Assembly (NCBI GenBank): GCA_035048485.1
Contig: CM068580.1
Span: forward strand, 60,770,983 to 60,834,982
Direction of reading: 5' to 3'
DNA from: Pteria penguin
Taxonomy: Eukaryota > Mollusca > Bivalvia > Pterioida > Pteriidae
DNA: 64,000 bases
Below the pieces are notes generated by a model. It saw only the letters and a program-made list of their open reading frames with translations, did no database searches and was not told the DNA's origin. Positions 53,201 through 64,000 of this stretch are shown here, piece by piece (positions within the stretch are counted from its first letter, which is position 1; each line of letters opens with the position of its first letter). A program made the position numbers and the translations under genes.

Positions 53201-53601
53201 TACCATAGTTGTCAATGGTAGGAACAATCAATAAAAGAACCAATAGCATTAAGCAACCAACAAAAATCACTCTAACGTAACGTATTTGCCTCTATGTATG
53301 TATCTGTCATGAAACGTGTCACATTATGCTACACATTAAGTATATTATATTATGATATTTTAAAATTAGTGATATATGAGAAACCAGCAGTATATAGAAG
53401 AAAACACATTGTATTACTTCACAAGGCTGACACCAGCTTCAGTCTCTAACTCGCTCCACATGGTATATGCTGAATTAATCAAGAACGTATTCCTATCGAT
53501 CTCTCCAAACCTCTTCTCAATAATCTTTGTGGCTCCATGTGAGCTTCCCCGATTGTGTGGTAGATGAAACTAAAACGATAAACTTGAAATGCAATAATGA
53601 T

Positions 53602-53679
<78 letters not shown>

Positions 53680-53695
53680 CATTATCATCATCATT

Positions 53696-53734
<39 letters not shown>

Positions 53735-55910
53735 TTAACAATATTTCGACCTACGGTTAACATTCTGTTATGTAAAGATTTCGTGTGCAGGTCTGTTAAC
53801 AATGTAAATAAAACTGTCATCATAGTAAAAGCTTAAGTGGAAATTGAATGAAATCAAAAAATTCTTTACTTATAGTAGTTCTGACCCAATTGTCCTAGTC
53901 TTGATATTCTGAAGTAAAATGTGAAATTTATTTATGCAATCACATCGACGTAACACAATGGATTTTCCTAAACACATGGGTTAAACCAGGTACTCTGAAT
54001 GACAGAGCTTCCACTGTTTCATAGTCAAAACCCACCGTGAAAACAAAAAAATATACAAAGGGCACAAAGATATTCAACATCGCATACCCAAAATGAATCT
54101 GAACCAATACTGAAAATAAACGGTCACATACACACAAACATACAACCGGAGCGTATAATAGTACTAAGGCTAAATAAAGCATACGCAAGGAATACTGAAT
54201 TTAATGTTTGATTCAAAGAAATATATTTTGTAAAAGCATTATAATTATTAGTTATACATGTAGATCCATGAATGTCCATTGTGGTACATAATAAATATAG
54301 AACATATATACTTTTTAATATAGTGCACCGTATACATTGTTGTTACAGCCATTGACACCAGTTACTTTCCAATTTTACATTAATGTCACATTTATTCCCT
54401 TTGTAGTGTGGAGCTCGTAAAAAGTTCCGGTGAAGGGTTTGACTTAAGTGTTATCTTACCCTTTTTTCTGATATAACGTGACAGTGGCACTTTCTACACA
54501 GTGTTTGTTCATTTTCACGTATATAAACGGTGCTAAATTATATTGTTTCATCTTTATTTAAAGGCGGGTTTAGCTAGCTAGCCAAACAGGAGACGCTCAT
54601 TCCTCCAGGCTACCTCGTCTCACCTCTGAATTTCTGGGGTCCGTGAGTGTTCACTGTGGTACATTGCTGTCAGTGCCACAGTCATGTGACACCAGTTAGT
54701 TTCGTATTTTACATGTAGATAAGTAAAGTTCTGATGATTGATGATACAAAACATTTTTGGTACGAATTCCACCATTGTAAAAACAGAATTAATTGGTGCT
54801 ATGTGATTGTAACACTTATTACATCTTACCAAAGTGGACATTCCTGGATCCTGCAAATCAGAGGTGAGACCATGTAGCAAGTAAAGATGAGTTAGGGTCA
54901 TCTGTTTGGTTAGCTATTAATATCAAATGTATACACCACACAATAATATCGATTGTAATGTGTAAACGTTTGATATTCATAGCTAACCAAACAGATAATT
55001 AAAATATAATGCTATACGAAGATATGGTGGGACCTAGTATTCAGGGTCACCTTACAGGAATTAGGATACTATCACAAAACTGGGCGACCTTGTCAAATAT
55101 TCCTAATTCTCCGATAGGTATTGTCTAGTTATTAAGCTTCGTACCATTTCTACCATATTTATTTTAAAAAATTTACTTCCAACAAAGACATTTAAACATT
55201 AACTGACGCATTTCTGATTCTTGCACACGAGACTGGGAAATTCCACGGGAAGTGAGGTGATCAATTGATTTTGAACATCGATCTAGCACTGTGAGTATCC
55301 ACGCACTGTACTGATTTTCGTAAACAAAACGAAGCAACTCTCATCAATCAAAGTATGAAGTAATATTACTCTATATATTGACATGCGGGAAAAGGATTTC
55401 ATTAATTCATTTTGTTTTTGTATATCTGTTTACTTATGTTGCCTAATTCCATGTTCTTGTTACACACTATTATTGTTATTAAAATGACTTTTTTTATCTG
55501 GGACTATTTTAGCTTAGTATTGAATTCACGACAAAAATGTGCAAAGCGTCAGGAATAAAGAGGCATTCGCAGGAGGTAAAAAAAGGGAGGGGGTGTTATT
55601 TGTCGAGAAAAAGAATCAAGAATCACCTTCCAGATCGAAAGATATCAGTCAAGGGCAACATGCTCCGGCATAATCCAAAAATCGGTAGCCAGGTAAGGAT
55701 TATATCGGAGCATTTCACCCTCGACTGATATTTTTCGATCTGAGTGGTGAGGTGATTCTAGATTCTCATGTGATTCTTTTTCCAGTTTTATAGATTTTAT
55801 CTTACCTGTTCAATTAATAGTGTCCGAATACCACTCTTAGCCAAGTAATATGTTGTGAAAGATCCTTGTATGCCTGCTCCGACTACAATGCAGTCCCATA
55901 TAGTATCCAT
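47218..55910 (-). CDS. PIPOX-like: Peroxisomal sarcosine/pipecolate oxidase-like flavoenzyme, nine exons
   Basis: Exons: 55910-55806, 53569-53418, 52980-52770, 51418-51236, 50494-50360, 49927-49822, a short one ending at 49507, 49161-49086 and 47342-47218. Phases agree at all joins except into the short exon. The protein starts MDTIWDCIVVGAGIQGS (FAD-binding Rossmann GxGxxGS), and continues with RGSSHGATKIIEKRFG, ESDAGLLHPDKTLRILQ, LVLTVGAWTKPLL, HGGPEVDPDLRD, SCLYT (the Cys is the covalent FAD anchor in this family), TPDEMFILDR and NIVIGAGFSGHGFKYSPVIG. It ends SKL, a type 1 peroxisomal targeting signal. The family oxidises N-methyl or cyclic amino acids (sarcosine, L-pipecolate), producing hydrogen peroxide. 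The SCLYT exon has no AG acceptor nearby, so expression of a functional form is uncertain. Substrate is not established. Confidence 0.88.
47866..48108 (-). other. Unrecognised ORF in the oxidase last intron
   Basis: An 80-residue frame from ATG 48108 (MPMVSTKMLTEDKKQVLYPP onward, ending EGYDLCLL) has codon use that looks protein-like. About 190 bp downstream, near 47,675-47,690, the minus strand reads AATAAAGAATTGAATTGAG, like a retroelement 3' end. It could be a transposon fragment or an alternative terminal exon. An AG (CATAG) just upstream could be an acceptor. Confidence 0.3.
48786..49043 (-). mobile_element. tRNA-derived SINE in oxidase intron 8
   Basis: Minus-strand copy with head GAGCCGGTGTTGCTCAGTGT, B box-like region and GATGAAGCAG/ATCCTCCACTGCTTCGG body, ending in a (CAAT)n-type tail. 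AGTGAATAAGA occurs on both sides (48775-48785 and 49044-49054), consistent with a target-site duplication. It starts about 40 bp downstream of the exon 8 donor, in the gene's orientation. Confidence 0.8.
49680..49750 (-). repeat. Penelope-family 3' module, solo, in an oxidase intron
   Basis: Minus strand reads GACGGGTG...GGAGATGCTCACTCTCCCCG and GGCACCTGATCTCACTCC, as downstream of the RT remnants. Confidence 0.6.
53598..53734. repeat. (AAT)n(ATC)n microsatellite in oxidase intron 1
   Basis: About 135 bp of triplets, 30 bp from the exon 2 acceptor. Confidence 0.95.
54585..54660 (+). repeat. Penelope-family 3' module, diverged
   Basis: CAAACAGGAGACGCTCATTC and CTACCTCGTCTCACCTCTGA correspond to the GGAGACGCTTACTC and CACCTGGTCTCACCTC strings. 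Confidence 0.5.
54899..54997. repeat. Inverted repeat with 28-bp arms
   Basis: Left arm ATCTGTTTGGTTAGCTATTA continues to ATATCAAA; the right arm TTTGATATTCATAGCTAACC continues to AAACAGAT. Arms pair with few mismatches across about 42 bp. In intron 1 of the oxidase; could be a small foldback element. Confidence 0.75.
55605..55785. repeat. Long imperfect inverted repeat (foldback/MITE-like)
   Basis: Left arm (55605-55676) contains AGAATCACC, AGATCGAAAGATATCAGTC and ATGCTCCGGCATAATCC. The right arm (55697-55785) contains their complements GGATTATATCGGAGCAT, GACTGATATTTTTCGATCT and GGTGATTCT. Lies 20-200 bp downstream of the exon 1 donor. Confidence 0.75.
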
Positions 55911-55919
55911 ATTCGTATG

Positions 55920-56570
55920 ACCTCAATTTTGTCTATTTTTATATCCATTCCAAGTCTAACCTTGAAGTGTGGCTTGAATATTAACGAACGTTGAATTCAA
56001 CAGGTGTTGTTATCAAGTTACATAATGTGCTGGTTTTTGGTCAAGATGCACCCAGGTAATATTATACAACTTAACCCTGCTTGAAAAAGCATTTAAACAT
56101 GGTGATATCACGGTAACGAGGTAGCCACATGCTGACTACATAAAAGTTAAAATTATTTTAGAAAGCTTCTTGGATGTAATGATTTGAGTGTGACACAAAT
56201 TTGAAGTGAAAATGACAATATTTATGGCAATTGTGTGTGTCATACTAGTTTTAAATGATAAAAACAAGAATGAGTAAAATCTGCGATGTATTTGAATTTA
56301 CTGTACACATCATTTATTATTATTGCTTATAAAATGCCAGAATTACAATGAATGATTTACACGGTTATCAGTCTGCGACAATTTCACGTTGAACTGATTA
56401 TGTTTTGCAACCTAAGCTGAAAGCTTCGAATAATGTTCAACTCACTTTCACAGTAAAAGATCGAAAGAGAACCAGAAAAAAGATCGATATCATGTATTCA
56501 AAGCTCAGATAAAACACTGCAAATTCGGTAGTGATCGTTTCAGCGAGAACAATTGTAAATGGTACATGGG
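55920..56570. other. Upstream region of the oxidase gene
   Basis: No clear TATA box. No other gene supported. Confidence 0.4.
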
Positions 56571-56574
56571 ATAA

Positions 56575-57450
56575 GACCAGTTGTCCTGTTGAAATGAGCG
56601 TCTCCTGCTAACATGATATACCCGTCACAAATTTTCCATAGATAGTATAGTATAAAGTATAAATAAAATCAAAACCAAGTTGATTTTGTAAAATATGAAT
56701 CAGATTCCTTTCAGAAATTTACTCCGAGACAGAAATGCATTGTAACTGGAATTTTTCTTAGACATCATACTTCCAGAAAATTCTGGTTAACTGTTCCACA
56801 AACTGTCGGTATTACAATTGCCATTAATTCTACCCAATTTATAGCCATTTATGTTTATATTTGAAGCAAAATATCTATACAAAACATGAAAACAGAGAAC
56901 ATGACTCAAGAATTTACTTTTATACGATATCGATGATGCTTCATAACGAAATAATATTTTTATTTACGAATATTTATGTAAAAAGATGTATCAACAAAAT
57001 CTATATATTTGACACAAGTTAGTCAATTTATATTGCAATATATCTGGTTTTATTGTCAATAATAAAGATTCATTATTGAAAATTCACGATACAGGATATT
57101 TTAAATCTCCTTACTGTTATTATTCTCTTTCTTGAAATCTACATACAGGAATTTTAACAACCACGGACTGGTAGATATTCAATTTCATTCGATGATATAT
57201 AAAATGCTTCTCCATAAGTGCTAGACATCTAAGAACTGGTACAAACCTTTAACGTGTAAGTTACGAAATGCATTACTACAATCCATGTGTATATTATAAA
57301 ACTCAGGAATCTCAGGAATACACAGGGAAACACTCGTTCGTCCTTGTGATATAGAGGTGTAAAATACGAAGATAACAGCTCCATTCTAACTAAGATATCC
57401 ATAATACAAATATAGACCCAGATACACAACTTCTCATATATAGACCCATA
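56575..57450. other. Intergenic region with a diverged Penelope 3' module
   Basis: Minus strand near 56,575-56,640 reads GACGGGTATATCATGTTAGC then AGGAGACGCTCATTTC, like the RT 3' module. No gene recognised in the rest. Confidence 0.45.
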
Positions 57451-57454
57451 TCTC

Positions 57455-57865
57455 ATAACCTCGAGATAAAAGATGCTACAGAGAGCGCATTCTGCTTCAT
57501 ACCTCGATATACTGCTATCAATTAGTGACGATGGTTCATTAGTAACCTCTGTTTATGACACACGTGACGATTTCAATTTCATTATTACCAACTGCCCTTT
57601 TCTGAGTAGCAACATACCTTCCTCTCCGGCATATGGCGTCTTCATTTCACAACTTATACGCTATGCCAGGGCATGCTCTAAATACGAAAATTTCGTCCTG
57701 AGAGCGAGGCTTCATGCTACGAAATTACTCTCACAAGGATATATTGAGGAACGTTTGAAATTGCCACTGAGGAAGTTCTATGGTCGTTATAGGGATCTGT
57801 TGCAATTTCAGATTCCTCTTTCAAGAATATTAACCGATATTTTGGGACCTGACCATACAAAATAA
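57455..57865 (+). pseudogene. Penelope-like RT C-terminal fragment
   Basis: Reads LEIKDATES, then after a frameshift SASYLDILLSISDDGSLVTS, NCPFLSSNIPSSPAYGVFIS, RYARACSKYE and LRKFYGRYRDL, aligning with the last ~130 residues of the 4510-5878 remnant. The polymerase catalytic part is absent. A 5'-truncated copy, as expected for target-primed insertion. Confidence 0.8.
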
Positions 57866-58074
57866 CCATCTTAACTTTTGGACTATACTTGATTTAACAT
57901 AATACGTATATACATGTATATACAGATATTTGTTCACCTGCGTTTCCGACACCGGAATTTCAGGCAGGCAGCATTTCTTGCCTTGAATGGGATATTTGAC
58001 TTCGTGTTCCTGTCTCCTTCGTATGTTCATGCGTGTACATTTATGTATTTACCTCCTCGATTTTAAAAGTTGTT

Positions 58075-58255
58075 GCAAGACTTTGAGACAGGTGTTGCAT
58101 GCAACCAGGGGACGCTTACTCCTCCCGGGCACCTGGTCTCACCTCGATTTTATTCGGGTTCGCATTTGTCTGAATATGACACTAAACACGATATTGTCCC
58201 CTTGTTCCATGGACTATGAAATGTGGTTTACCCCTCGGTACTTCTTCGTTTTTTA
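58075..58255 (+). repeat. Penelope-family 3' module
   Basis: GGGGACGCTTACTCCTCCCG, GGCACCTGGTCTCACCTCGA, CGGGTTCGC and CGGTACTTCTTCG follow the RT fragment, as at 5985-6165. Confidence 0.7.
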
Positions 58256-58637
58256 CTTCGGTAGAAGATTATGAATACAATTAAGTGAGTGAATCCTTTC
58301 ACGGTGACAAAATATTTTCGGCTTATGTTTTATCAATTTTATGACTTATTATCTATTGAGAATCGAAAATTTTTGTGACACATATGATACACAAGTTAAA
58401 TGAAATTTTAACACTTATCATTGTAATGTTTCATCTGTTTAAAACGACCAAGTCAGAATGGGTGTAAGTTTGTGGATAAAGGTTTTCCAGTACCATATCA
58501 GAGATATCCAAATATCGAATAGTATTACAGTGGTAGTAATTAAGTGACTGAAAATAATGAACAAGATGGTTGAGGATCCGACTAGATCACATGACATGAA
58601 CAAATGACACAAATCAAGTAAAATTCCCTATAAAATT

Positions 58638-59575
58638 TATATGCGGCAGTGATACCAATATTAGGTTTTCAATTTCCGTAAAGTCTGTTGCTATAAATAT
58701 TCTATGGTACTGTGTGTATATCTCTGTGCAATTATACATATATGAATATATGTCAAATAGCTAAAAGTATAAATCTGTCCAGCTTATTTATATTTTTCTA
58801 ATCTTGATACAGAGTTCAAGGATTTATCAAAGTTTTATTTAAAGAGCATAAACACATTTTGCACTTACAAACATGAACACATAGGGAACATAGATAACAA
58901 ATCAGAGTAAGCTAAACCCATCGTGTTTTAATTTTGTCATTTTTGTCCCATGTCTATTCATTACATCGAATAATTACATATATGTTTTTCAATAGTATTT
59001 CACAATGCGCTGAAACATATCAAATGCACCGGAAATTAACATCACAAATGATATGATCAATAATTATACTAGAATCAGTTTGTTCATTATTATGATTATT
59101 CATTATTTTGTCTGTCCTTATTCGTATTTCATTTATATGCACAGTTACAGGTGTTTGTAATGTACTGAAATCTGATGCCTATTTCAGTTTTTCAAATAAA
59201 CGGAGGCTTATCATAAAACAATTAACATTTAATTAATGAACTCATTATCTTTTAGATATGTAGATATATAGGTACAAAATAACATTTTGGCTTTTTCATT
59301 TATATAAGTGTACAACATTCAATCTGTTTTTGCGTTTGTGCATGATCACATTCTCAAAAATCATACACATTGTAAACTCTCTGACACATAAATGTATCTG
59401 TGTACATATGAACCCTCCCTTGATCTTCTATCTTTAGACTGCCTATAATCAATACCGTTTTCTTGCCAATTGATTAATTAGGCGACAAGCGTCATTTAGA
59501 TCTATGTCAAAATTCAAATATCGGCAGTGTCTACACTCTCAGCTATCTGCCATGATTGACAGATTTGCCATATAT
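58638..59575. repeat. Block C, copy 2 (lacks the SINE)
   Basis: Counterpart of 44,416-45,830. At the SINE position it reads TTCATTATTATGATTATTCA, an unoccupied site. No gene. Confidence 0.85.
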
Positions 59576-59665
59576 GAAAGCTCTAGGATTTGACCACGTG
59601 ACGCATGTGAGCCAATGATGACAATGTACGGTAAAAATTGTCCAATGACCAATGAGAACACTTGT

Positions 59666-61222
59666 TCTTATATATATATATGTTCTAGCCTAGGTCTAAA
59701 AATACCCTTAAATGTAAAATGTACACTTCCTAATACCTGTATTTACCTATTCCTCTTCCGGTGTTAAGAATTGCTGTATCCGATTTAATTACAAACCGCA
59801 TTACCAGGAAGGCTATTTGAAGTGTGTATACTTAAGTTGCATTAAGCACATCGGTTAGTGAATGAATTGTTCTGATTGGTATAATTTTTTAAAGCAATAA
59901 AATTGTATTTCTTTTTACAAGAACTACTGAAAAGAAGGAGGAGGCAGACCAATAAAATTGATGTGTTGGTGTATCCTTACGCTGGAATTTGAAGAGGGAA
60001 TTAAACATCGTCAATGAGAAGGGGATATAGCCCACAAAAATCAAAATTGTTTGACTAATTTTTTTTTTTACTTTAAATAAAGAATACGAATGAGATTATA
60101 CTGTCTTTAAACAATAATATTTGCATAAGCGCTCAACAAAACGTTCCTACGATAGATATTCAAATATGATAAAATTTCCCTTCTAATTTGAAAGAGTAAT
60201 GTATTATGACATGGTGAACGAGGAAAAGAAGTGTTGTTATACTTTAGAACATTTACACTCCTATATCTCATTCCGATATACACATGTCTTCATTTCATTC
60301 AAACCAAATACAAAAAAATTAATTTTTTTCACACCTTCACAACATTATAGACTAAATGATCGTCTTTCAGATCTGACACACTTCTTAAAATACTCCTCTA
60401 TCAGTCATAAATATATCAAACGAACATTTTACAACAAATTCAAATTGATAACATAAATATAATGCAAAACCGGTTTAAAATAATATACTCACAAGTACAT
60501 AGAAATCCGGGAGAGAGTGTTTAACAAAATACTTGACGCTAAACGTTAATTACAACCCCACCAAGGAATGTAGTTTTTTTTTATTCCCATTATATTCGAA
60601 CTCACAGTCTTCTTATTATGAATCCGACTACCATATCATTCAGCCAAATTATAAGGGTTGAGATTTATAAAATATTTCAAATATCTCTAATAAAAATCAA
60701 TAATCGTTCCAGTTAACGTCTTGCGATGTATGACTATGTTATTGATTACTAATCCAATGAAACTTTAAATATTTAGTAAGGTCAGATAAAAAATAAAGTA
60801 ATATATTTTAAAATAAATATACATTTTTATTTATTTATTTACCTATTTATTTATTTATTTGTTTATATATTCATTTATTTATTATGATCAATTTTTGATT
60901 TTTTTTTATTTTGCATGAATTTATTATGATCAATGGTTTTAGGTTTAACTCATTAATAAATATATTAACCCTTTTTAATCTCTGTCTTACTTATCTTATG
61001 ATCTTTGTATCATGCACGGCAAAATAAAATTGTATGATGCATGAAGGTAAAGTTGAAAACTGAGAAGGGGACAATCAGATATCATTGTAAGAACTAAATC
61101 GGTTGCCTTAATATTGCATTAAAAAGTAGAGAAAAAAATTTATGAATCTAGCTTAACAACCCCGCCCTCACACACATACACACACCATAATGTAAAGCTA
61201 CTAGAACAAATATTTAAGCATG
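59666..61222. repeat. Block B, copy 2: orphan IL-17 upstream region
   Basis: Near-identical to 36,926-38,466, including both CCAAT-type blocks, but the DNA on the left (gene side) is block C, not an IL-17 gene. Similarity starts at the (TA)n tract that serves as gene 4's TATA region. Confidence 0.9.
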
Positions 61223-61317
61223 TATTTCGGGCAGTTATAGAGCAAGCAAATGTGCTATTCTGTACGTATTGCATTTTCATCTTGTGCCATACTCCAGAAC
61301 TTTGTAACGCTTTGTAT

Positions 61318-61500
<183 letters not shown>

Positions 61501-61684
61501 TCTCAGGTTTTAGTTTTGTGGCTTTGTGGCTGTGTTATTACTTGTTTTTGTATTTGTTTATTTGTTTATCTTTTGCCTTGCCGACACGTTTTCTAAATGT
61601 TTAAGCCCGCCCTGTGGTCAGTTTTATCCCCCTTGGGTAATACCGGGTGTAATCATACACTCCCATGATACATGACGGTAGCTT

Positions 61685-62520
61685 TTACCCTACGGCAGGT
61701 TTGTCCACTGCTATCTCACTGGACTTCAAATCATAAAGATTCGATTCCGGCTGTGGGCGCTGAAGTGAGTCATCATCTCCAGTCATCATCTCCCACCATC
61801 TTGTAGCATAGGGCACCAGGCAGGTGTCGCCACTATATAAGTGATTTATCATCTCCTACCATCTTAGAATGAGACAGTATAAACCAACACTGCATGCCAT
61901 AGTACACACAGCAGACTTGTAGCATAGGGCACCATGCAGGTGTCGCCACCATATAAGTGATTTATCATCTCCTACCATCTTAGAATGAGACAGTATAAAC
62001 CAACACTGCATGCCATAGTACACACAGCAGACTTGTAGCATAGGGCACCATGCAGGTGTCGCCACCATATAAGTGATTTATCATCTCCCACCATCTTCGA
62101 ATGAGACAGTATAAACCAACACTGCATGCCATAGTACACACGGCATACTTGTAGCAAGGGCACCATGCAGGTGTCGCCACCATATAAGTGATTTATCATC
62201 TCCTACCATCTTCGAATGAGACAGTATAAACCAACACTGCATACCATAGTGTACACGGCAGACTTGTAGCATAGGGCACCAGGCAGGTGTCGCCACTATA
62301 TAAGTGATTTATCATCTCCTACCCCCTTCGAATTAGACAGTATAAGCCAACAATGCATACCATAATGCACACGGCAGACTTGTAGCATAGGGCACCAGGC
62401 AGGTGTCGCCACCATATAAGTGATTTATCATCTCCTACCACCTTCGAATGAGACAGTATAAACCGAGACCCATGTCATAGTGCAAAATGTTACGTAAAGA
62501 TCCCTCACTATTTCGTATAT
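61685..62520 (+). repeat. 116-bp satellite, copy 2
   Basis: Full-unit starts at 61850, 61966, 62082, 62197, 62313 and 62429. The first unit (61,788) is internally deleted so that CCACCATC joins TTGTAGCATAG. It ends in SINE-body sequence like copy 1. Confidence 0.85.
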
Positions 62521-62962
62521 ACGTTTACCAGAAACTTCATTGGCGGATTAAGAGGGGTGGAGGCGTAACCCCCCCCCCCCCTTTTAAATTCACAAAGTTA
62601 AGGCTTTTAAGTTATGAAATGCTTTAAATGCATAAAAATTATAGGCTTAGTTATATTTTCCTCACTTGCTGTACTGACTAAGTTCGACCCACTAGTTGGA
62701 TCATCATCTATAATGCGCTAAATTTACACTTCCGGAAATTTTGCACCGTTTAACATAGGTATTGAAGCGCGTGTTTACAATATTCTCCTGACTTCAAGTA
62801 TGTATCAAAGGGGAGTTGAATCTTTCTTTAAACCTCAAAAGAATAGAGAATAAGTAACAAATTCAAAATAAGTCGCAACAGGCGTCTTAAGATCTGAATT
62901 GAATCATAGATAAGAAAATCTTGATGTATATCCGGCATCTGAAATTCAACTTCCTTTATCTC

Positions 62963-63011
<49 letters not shown>

Positions 63012-63240
63012 ATAATTGTGTAAAGTGTTCACAGATAAGAAAGGAAAAGTTCGAAGATTCAAAAAGCATAAATTTTGTTGAATACATAGGAAGACGGAAA
63101 CAAACAGAGGAAGTGATAATATGTACATGTATCATCTCTTTATGATAATATAGTATTTGGTAAAATGTTTGGATCACGGTGGGGGGAGGTTAACTTACAA
63201 TGATTTTGCGTACGGATGTGCGGCTGGAGTCGCTGACACC

Positions 63241-63498
63241 CTACCCGTTCATATCATGAGCGAAGTGTAAAACAAACCCATTCATATACTGACCATAGTG
63301 AAAAGCATAACCAGGTGTCGTATCAGAGATGACGTCAGAAATAAGTTTCTGTATTCCAGAATTTAATGCAAAAATATTCATTGATATATATTTGAAGGGA
63401 AATTGATACCTATTAATGTAGTGGGTGGCCTTAAAAGTATACCCCATTCCAGCCGCTCGTCTGTATATACCTTCTTTATATAGGAAGTTACTTTTCAT
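63241..63498 (-). CDS. Second copy of the small block A ORF
   Basis: Same frame as 34591-34848, open throughout, with one amino-acid difference seen. Function unknown; conservation may only reflect recent duplication. Confidence 0.25.
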   Translation of the reverse strand: MKSNFLYKEGIYRRAAGMGYTFKATHYINRYQFPFKYISMNIFALNSGIQKLISDVISDTTPGYAFHYGQYMNGFVLHFAHDMNG

Positions 63499-64000
63499 TG
63501 TTCCCAATTATTACTCCCCAGACATCTAATTATATGGATAGAACTGCATATACAGTGTCTTGACTGTACAAAATGCCCATTTATCAACGTGTTTTGTAGG
63601 TTTTTAATCTATTATTCCGTTGGGGTGCTTCGCCCCCCCCCCCCCGAACCCCCCACCAAGGCTTCGCCCTGGACTCATTGGGGACCCAGGCGGCCCCAGA
63701 CCCCTCGCCTTTTGGATTGTTCCCACGCCTCCTAAACTAAAACTGCATCAGCCCTGAACTTCACTGTCTTAATAGATAAATCTTGCATTAATTTTAAGTA
63801 TTTTCAAGGCCAATAACAACATCTTTCCCATTTTCATCTATTAACAAATTTGCTTTGCGACTTAAGAGATATCCTCGACAATTTCCAGTATGATTGGATG
63901 ATGAACATTAAAAATGATAAATCCTGCATTAATTTTAAGTATTTTCAAGGCCAATAACAACATCTTCCCATTTTCATCTATTAACAAATTTGCTTTGCGA

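Larger units (their letters stand above)
61508..64000. repeat. Block A, copy 2 (runs off the window end)
   Basis: Counterpart of 32,818-35,349, still matching at the last base. Poly-T at 62,965-63,010 is longer than in copy 1. Contains a second small ORF (63241-63498, minus). Confidence 0.9.

Overview
The window looks like nuclear DNA from a mollusc, most likely a bivalve. It is AT-rich and intron-bearing, full of (ATT)n, (TA)n and (CA)n microsatellites, tRNA-derived SINEs with CAATCA-type tails, Penelope-like reverse-transcriptase debris and poly-C-linked repeats common in bivalve genomes. Its core is a cluster of six interleukin-17-like cytokine genes. The species is not determined from sequence alone.

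Layout. 1-1.15 kb: microsatellite and unassigned DNA. 1.18-1.75 kb (-): a divergent IL-17 gene with no coding intron. 4.2-8.7 kb: a SINE and decayed Penelope-like reverse transcriptase (RT) pieces. 12.2-13.1 kb: a poly-C-linked repeat pair. 15.08-15.85 kb (-): second IL-17. 17.4-18.8 kb: a tyrosine-recombinase gene next to an array of short palindromes. 25.7-26.66 kb (+): third IL-17. 26.97-27.52 kb: a MITE-like element holding a 52-bp tandem repeat, with a complete 4.3-kb Harbinger transposon (27,528-31,802) inserted into its target-site duplication. 32.8-35.4 kb: block A, a 116-bp satellite plus a small ORF. 36.1-36.85 kb (-): fourth IL-17. 36.93-38.46 kb: block B, that gene's upstream region. 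39.1-39.95 kb (+) and 43.05-43.96 kb (+): fifth and sixth IL-17. 44.4-45.8 kb: block C. 47.2-55.9 kb (-): a nine-exon peroxisomal sarcosine/pipecolate oxidase-like gene ending in the peroxisomal signal SKL. 57.4-58.2 kb: another RT piece. 58.6-64 kb: second copies of blocks C, B and A, without the IL-17 genes that flank the first copies.

Five IL-17 genes share one design: a TATA box, a first coding exon of 7-10 codons, a phase-0 intron that splits the signal peptide, and one large exon carrying an Asn-Leu-Thr sequon, the cysteine-rich IL-17 domain and (in four) a C-terminal Gly-Pro-x-Pro-Met tail. They form two subgroups. Genes 2 and 4 (minus strand) share upstream CCAAT-type blocks. Genes 3, 5 and 6 (plus strand) share a GATAAG motif about 130 bp upstream of TATA. 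Products should be secreted cytokines of innate immunity. The oxidase is a metabolic gene with no evident functional link to them. Repeated blocks, (TA)n breakpoints and abundant mobile DNA suggest the cluster grew by local segmental duplication.
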